Source: Baylisascaris procyonis
Taxonomy: Eukaryota > Nematoda > Chromadorea > Rhabditida > Ascarididae
Assembly (NCBI GenBank): GCA_037389465.1
Contig: JAZARR010000214.1
Location: 1,860,001 to 1,924,000 of the forward strand
Direction: 5' to 3'
DNA length: 64,000 bases
The position numbers and the translations under genes are program-made. Positions 61,701 through 64,000 of this stretch are shown here, piece by piece. The notes under the pieces were generated by a model, which searched no databases, was not told the origin of the DNA, and saw only the letters and a list, made by a program, of their open reading frames with translations. Position 1 is the stretch's first letter; every line of letters starts with the position of its first letter.

Positions 61701-63672
61701 ATTCACTTTCGTACCAATGGCTCTCATTGAGCGAATGGGTCGGCGCCCTTTGTTGTTATTCTCGGTGGCTGGTGTTGCCATATCGCTTATCCTTCTTGGT
61801 GTCTCGTTTCTGCTTGTTAACAGAGATTCAATGCTCACATTCAACCAGCCTCTCGTTGATACAGCAGTTCAACACATCGATGTTTGTAAATCTTATAGGT
61901 ATGTTCATTTCACTATGAGCCACTGTTCAAACTTTGCAGTTGAACTTTTGGCTAGTTAGTTGAGTAACATTGTCAAGCAGTATGGAAATTCATCAACCAA
62001 AATTTGCATCTCAAAAACGGTTATATATGCGAATGTGATGTAGTGTCGAGAGGTCTCGTTAAAACTGAACGAGCACTAAACGAGGCAATTGTAATGGGCC
62101 GCTGTTTTTGTTTTACTATTGCTTATTTCTGCTATTCTTTTTTTGACATGTTTCCGTATTCTTCGCATATGCATGCATCAATTAATTCTTTAAAGCATCC
62201 CCTTGTTAAAACTAAATATAATTGCCGAACAACCGAGCAAAACTCAACTTTTGTGATCATCATAACAAACGCGTGCCCGCATTAGACTCGATGAAAACTC
62301 GCTTCCTACAAATTTGAAGGTGACGAATATGCGGTCGTTTAGATGCTAAGAATGGGCCATATTTAATGATAAATTATTAGTTGATTACATCTAGTGCAGA
62401 TTAGAATTTAAAACGTTCCGCCGAATTAGCACTTATGTTTCAGACATATTTGATGTTCTGAAAATCTGCTTTGTTTTCAGCAACTGCGATTACTGCGTCA
62501 CCGATGAACGTTGTGGATTTTGCTTCTCGAACAATGCAGAAAATTTCAGGTTGCTGATTGAATTTCTATAATACGGCTTTTCCAAGCAAATGGCATGTGA
62601 TACGGAGACTATGCAAAACTCGATTTTTCTTTCTTCACTTCTTATGGACATTCATTGAAATGTTAGGGGATAAAGAAGAGTGTAGTTGAATGCTGCAACG
62701 AATAAAGTAGGGCAAAAGTGCGAAGTACATTATGAAACAAAAAAGTGTTGTGGGAAACTGTTCACTGATTGATGCTCTAAATGAAAAGAATATAGGCTGG
62801 CAGGAGGTATATCGCAGATGGAACTCAGTAAAATTTAAATATAATATGGTAGTAAAATTCATATCGCATTATAACAAACCTGCAACTAGAAGATAAAGAA
62901 ATTTTCAGAGTTCTTAGCATTTGTTCACGTTTTTTTCTCGTTGAGATCTCAAATAATGAAAGCTTCTCCGAAATTCATAACTACTTCCTTCTCGATTTTG
63001 TTTTCTCCTCGCATGCAGTTGCATTTCCTTTTTATCCTACATCGCCTTATGCTTGGCGCTCCTAATTATCGCTTATTATCATTAATCTACATACTCTTTT
63101 CACGCCAAAAAAAACCAATTATTGGAGCTGGTAACAAGTCGAAGGCTCCATATCTTCGAGCACCTTGATATACTGCGATCACATTTTATGCTATTTGTGC
63201 TATTGATCCAAAATAAAACAGACGGCTTTTGCATAAAAGAAATTATTTATGCTTAACGATGCTGTCTGTATCTATTTTGAATCATCGAAGTTTTCATGAC
63301 GGTCACTGCCATAGTGATTGGAAAATATAGAGGGGTGAGGCCTAGATGGATGGCATATCCTATTTAAAAGGCAAAAGACCGAGTTCCATTTAATTTTATT
63401 TCAATAGTTCATCCCGACTGCTGAAACCTCATCGCTTCAAAAATAAGATCCACAAGATGCTACATTATTTTCAAGCAGAAGTTTATGATGCTTTCATTTC
63501 AGTATGTGCTTGCCGGTTGATGTGAACAACATAGATGTTTCTGTAGTCGGACCGTGTTCAGCCGCATCCAATATAAACGGTACATTAGCGTTCAATAGTG
63601 AGTACTGCAAAACAAGCTATACGGTGATGCCTATTGTCTTTATGGTTGTTTACATCGCATTTTTCGCTGTAG
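52495..63672 (+). CDS. Proton/myo-inositol cotransporter-like sugar transporter (partial)
   Basis: Nine exons seen: 52495-52708, 53259-53429, 53888-54013, 54803-54957, 59853-59961, 60947-61026, 61688-61898, 62481-62549 and 63503-63672. The first four (222 codons) and the last five (about 213 codons) each join in phase. Hallmarks of the SLC2A13/HMIT branch of MFS sugar transporters: [14 protein letters not shown] in TM1, SDKFGRRK after TM2, [14 protein letters not shown] after TM4, LPESPRFL after TM6, [12 protein letters not shown] in TM7, [10 protein letters not shown] after TM8, and a Cys-rich extracellular loop between TM9 and TM10. The family imports myo-inositol with protons across the plasma membrane; the substrate here is inferred. 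Not seen: the initiator exon, an exon for the TM6-TM7 cytosolic loop, and TM10-12, which lie past the window end. Confidence 0.9.
53259..53429 (+). CDS. HMIT-like exon with TM2-TM3
   Basis: Acceptor CTACCTTGAG; two bases complete Gly, giving SITPG followed by [20 protein letters not shown]. Ends GCTATTG|GTTTAT, phase 1. Confidence 0.9.
53888..54013 (+). CDS. HMIT-like exon with TM4 end and TM5
   Basis: Acceptor ATATATCGCAG. Encodes [20 protein letters not shown], the family signature after TM4, and TM5. Ends GTTGGAG|GTTCTA, phase 1. Confidence 0.9.
54424..54550. repeat. CA-rich low-complexity block in intron
   Basis: Degenerate ACACAC / ACGCAC runs over about 125 bp. The Cys-rich minus frame through it is an artefact of the TG-rich complement. 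Confidence 0.8.
54803..54957 (+). CDS. HMIT-like exon with TM6 and PESPR
   Basis: Acceptor CGAATTTTGCAG; the phase left by the previous exon gives GAGFSYIDP. Encodes [14 protein letters not shown] and [16 protein letters not shown]. Ends AAATTG|GTTAGT, phase 0. The frame is open upstream of the acceptor, so a longer exon is possible but would break phase. Confidence 0.88.
58740..59056 (-). mobile_element. tRNA-headed SINE-like element
   Basis: The minus-strand sequence 59056-58987 has tRNA geometry: acceptor arms TTCGCTT / TTGCGGA (5 of 7 pair, one a wobble), a D-arm with A-box-like GCTCGGTGGTATAGC (59047-59033), a 22-nt anticodon plus variable region, and a T-arm GTGAG / CTCGC with a B-box-like GAGTTCGCACTC. 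The T-loop is 6 nt and the anticodon stem pairs poorly, so a working tRNA is unlikely. About 250 bp of unrelated body follows towards 58740. The 3' limit and target-site duplication were not determined. Confidence 0.5.
59115..59684 (+). other. 189-codon ORF inside HMIT-like intron
   Basis: One of the longest open frames in the window, opening at a GTG, just downstream of the tRNA-headed element. It is of mixed composition with no recognised motif. A candidate acceptor (GTAGTGCAG ending 59543) within it could start a charged segment ([20 protein letters not shown]) resembling a cytosolic loop, but no donor in the right phase follows. May be a mobile-element remnant or chance. Confidence 0.2.
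59853..59961 (+). CDS. HMIT-like exon with TM7 signature
   Basis: Acceptor CATAATTTTCAG. Encodes [16 protein letters not shown] and [13 protein letters not shown]. The donor AT|GTACGT (phase 2) is needed for the next exon to complete Met and continue YYTGT. Confidence 0.9.
60351..60440. other. GC-rich island in intron
   Basis: Contains GGACCGCGGGGGCACATG, CTGCCCCCTTGGG and TCTCGGGGGCCCCACGG within 90 bp of otherwise AT-rich intron. Likely part of a dispersed repeat or foreign insert; boundaries not defined. Confidence 0.6.
60829..60874. repeat. 20-bp inverted repeat (hairpin)
   Basis: The arms 60829-60848 and 60855-60874 are complementary at 19 of 20 positions around a 6-nt loop CCATAA. The core is TTTTTGGGCCATCTAGAC and its reverse. 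Lies in the intron 73 bp before the next HMIT-like exon. Confidence 0.92.
60947..61026 (+). CDS. HMIT-like exon, TM7 end and TM8 start
   Basis: Acceptor TTCCTCATGCAG. Encodes [18 protein letters not shown] and WLSSVVG. Ends GTCGGTG|GTCAGT, phase 1. Confidence 0.9.
61688..61898 (+). CDS. HMIT-like exon with TM8-TM9
   Basis: Acceptor GCAAATTTCAG. Encodes [22 protein letters not shown]9 and the first Cys of the extracellular loop. Ends TCTTATAG|GTATGT, phase 2. Confidence 0.9.
62481..62549 (+). CDS. HMIT-like exon, Cys-rich loop
   Basis: Acceptor TTTGTTTTCAG, 69 nt. Encodes [15 protein letters not shown], four Cys in a spacing typical of the HMIT extracellular loop. Ends AATTTCAG|GTTGCT, phase 2. 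Confidence 0.88.
63503..63672 (+). CDS. HMIT-like exon, loop end and TM10
   Basis: Acceptor CTTTCATTTCAG. Three more Cys (MCLP, GPCS, EYCK), an NGT glycosylation site, then TM10 ([16 protein letters not shown]). Ends GCTGTAG|GTGAGT, phase 1. The gene continues beyond the window. Confidence 0.88.
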
Positions 63673-63762
63673 GTGAGTATCAATTTTTTTACTGTCAATT
63701 ATCAAGTATATATCGAGTTTTTTTTCATTAAAGTATCATTTTTCGCTGTAGATGAGTACCAA
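63658..63762. repeat. 26-bp duplication of exon end and donor
   Basis: CATTTTTCGCTGTAGGTGAG (63658 on) recurs at 63737-63762 with two changes over 26 bp, one of which turns the GTGAGT donor into ATGAGT. A small tandem-type duplication that copied an exon/intron border. Confidence 0.85.
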
Positions 63763-64000
63763 GCGTCAAGTTTTTTCTTATTCTCAACCAAGCCATTTTA
63801 GTAGAAGTGCATTTCTCAGCACCCCATACCCATATAACCAACCAGTCAGCACCTCACCTGTTCATATCTGGGTGATCACAGCTAAGGTGTATCTTATTTA
63901 CTGCTTATTGTCAAAGCTTCGGGAGTGAGGATATTAAATCCACCTTACCTGTGGAATCTAACATAGTTGATTGGATGTTTGAATGAGGCCTTTCTTATGA
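63763..64000. other. Intron sequence to window end
   Basis: No exon recognised. TM11-12 and the stop of the HMIT-like gene must lie to the right. Confidence 0.5.

Overview
This is a gene-poor, AT-rich, intron-rich eukaryotic window. Exons are short and flanked by GT...AG introns of about 0.3 to 4.9 kb. Several acceptors have the T-rich ...TTTTCAG / TTTGCAG form typical of nematodes, and two first exons follow such an acceptor directly, as expected of SL trans-splicing. The recognisable proteins (an SLC22-like organic-ion transporter, a proton/myo-inositol cotransporter-like sugar transporter, and a small four-span membrane protein with a PPxY/YxxPhi tail) also fit a nematode. The long introns, microsatellites and sparse genes suggest one of the larger parasitic genomes (for example ascaridoid), but that is inference. 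No prokaryotic, viral or CRISPR features were seen.

Layout. 1-33 kb: essentially no confident gene. It holds a perfect 310-bp tandem duplication (817-1436), a stretch (about 1.5-7.7 kb) of short plus-strand exon-like fragments broken by stops that may be a relict gene, one GC-richer exon-like ORF near 11.2 kb, a 109-bp (TA)n tract at 28.35 kb, and a CA-rich low-complexity block at 30.76-31.1 kb. 33.2-40.9 kb: an eight-exon plus-strand SLC22/OCT-like gene of about 503 residues, nearly complete from start to stop, with a poly(A) signal 10 nt after the stop. Two of its splice acceptors are abnormal. 41.4-47.3 kb: a four-exon minus-strand gene for a 205-residue four-TM protein, tail-to-tail with the transporter. 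Its first exon is predicted only from splice sites and phase. 47.3-52.4 kb: no confident gene, one possible terminal exon. 52.5 kb to the right edge: a plus-strand HMIT-like gene, nine exons seen. The initiator exon, one cytoplasmic-loop exon, and the 3' end (TM10-12, beyond the window) are missing from the model. A tRNA-headed SINE-like element lies in its largest intron.

Functionally, the two transporters and the tail-motif membrane protein are all integral membrane proteins, but nothing shows they act together: strands differ and there is no operon spacing. All exon borders below were read by eye from splice signals, reading phase and family motifs, not from transcripts. Where phase and family sequence agree across a junction, confidence is high. 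Where they do not, this is stated.
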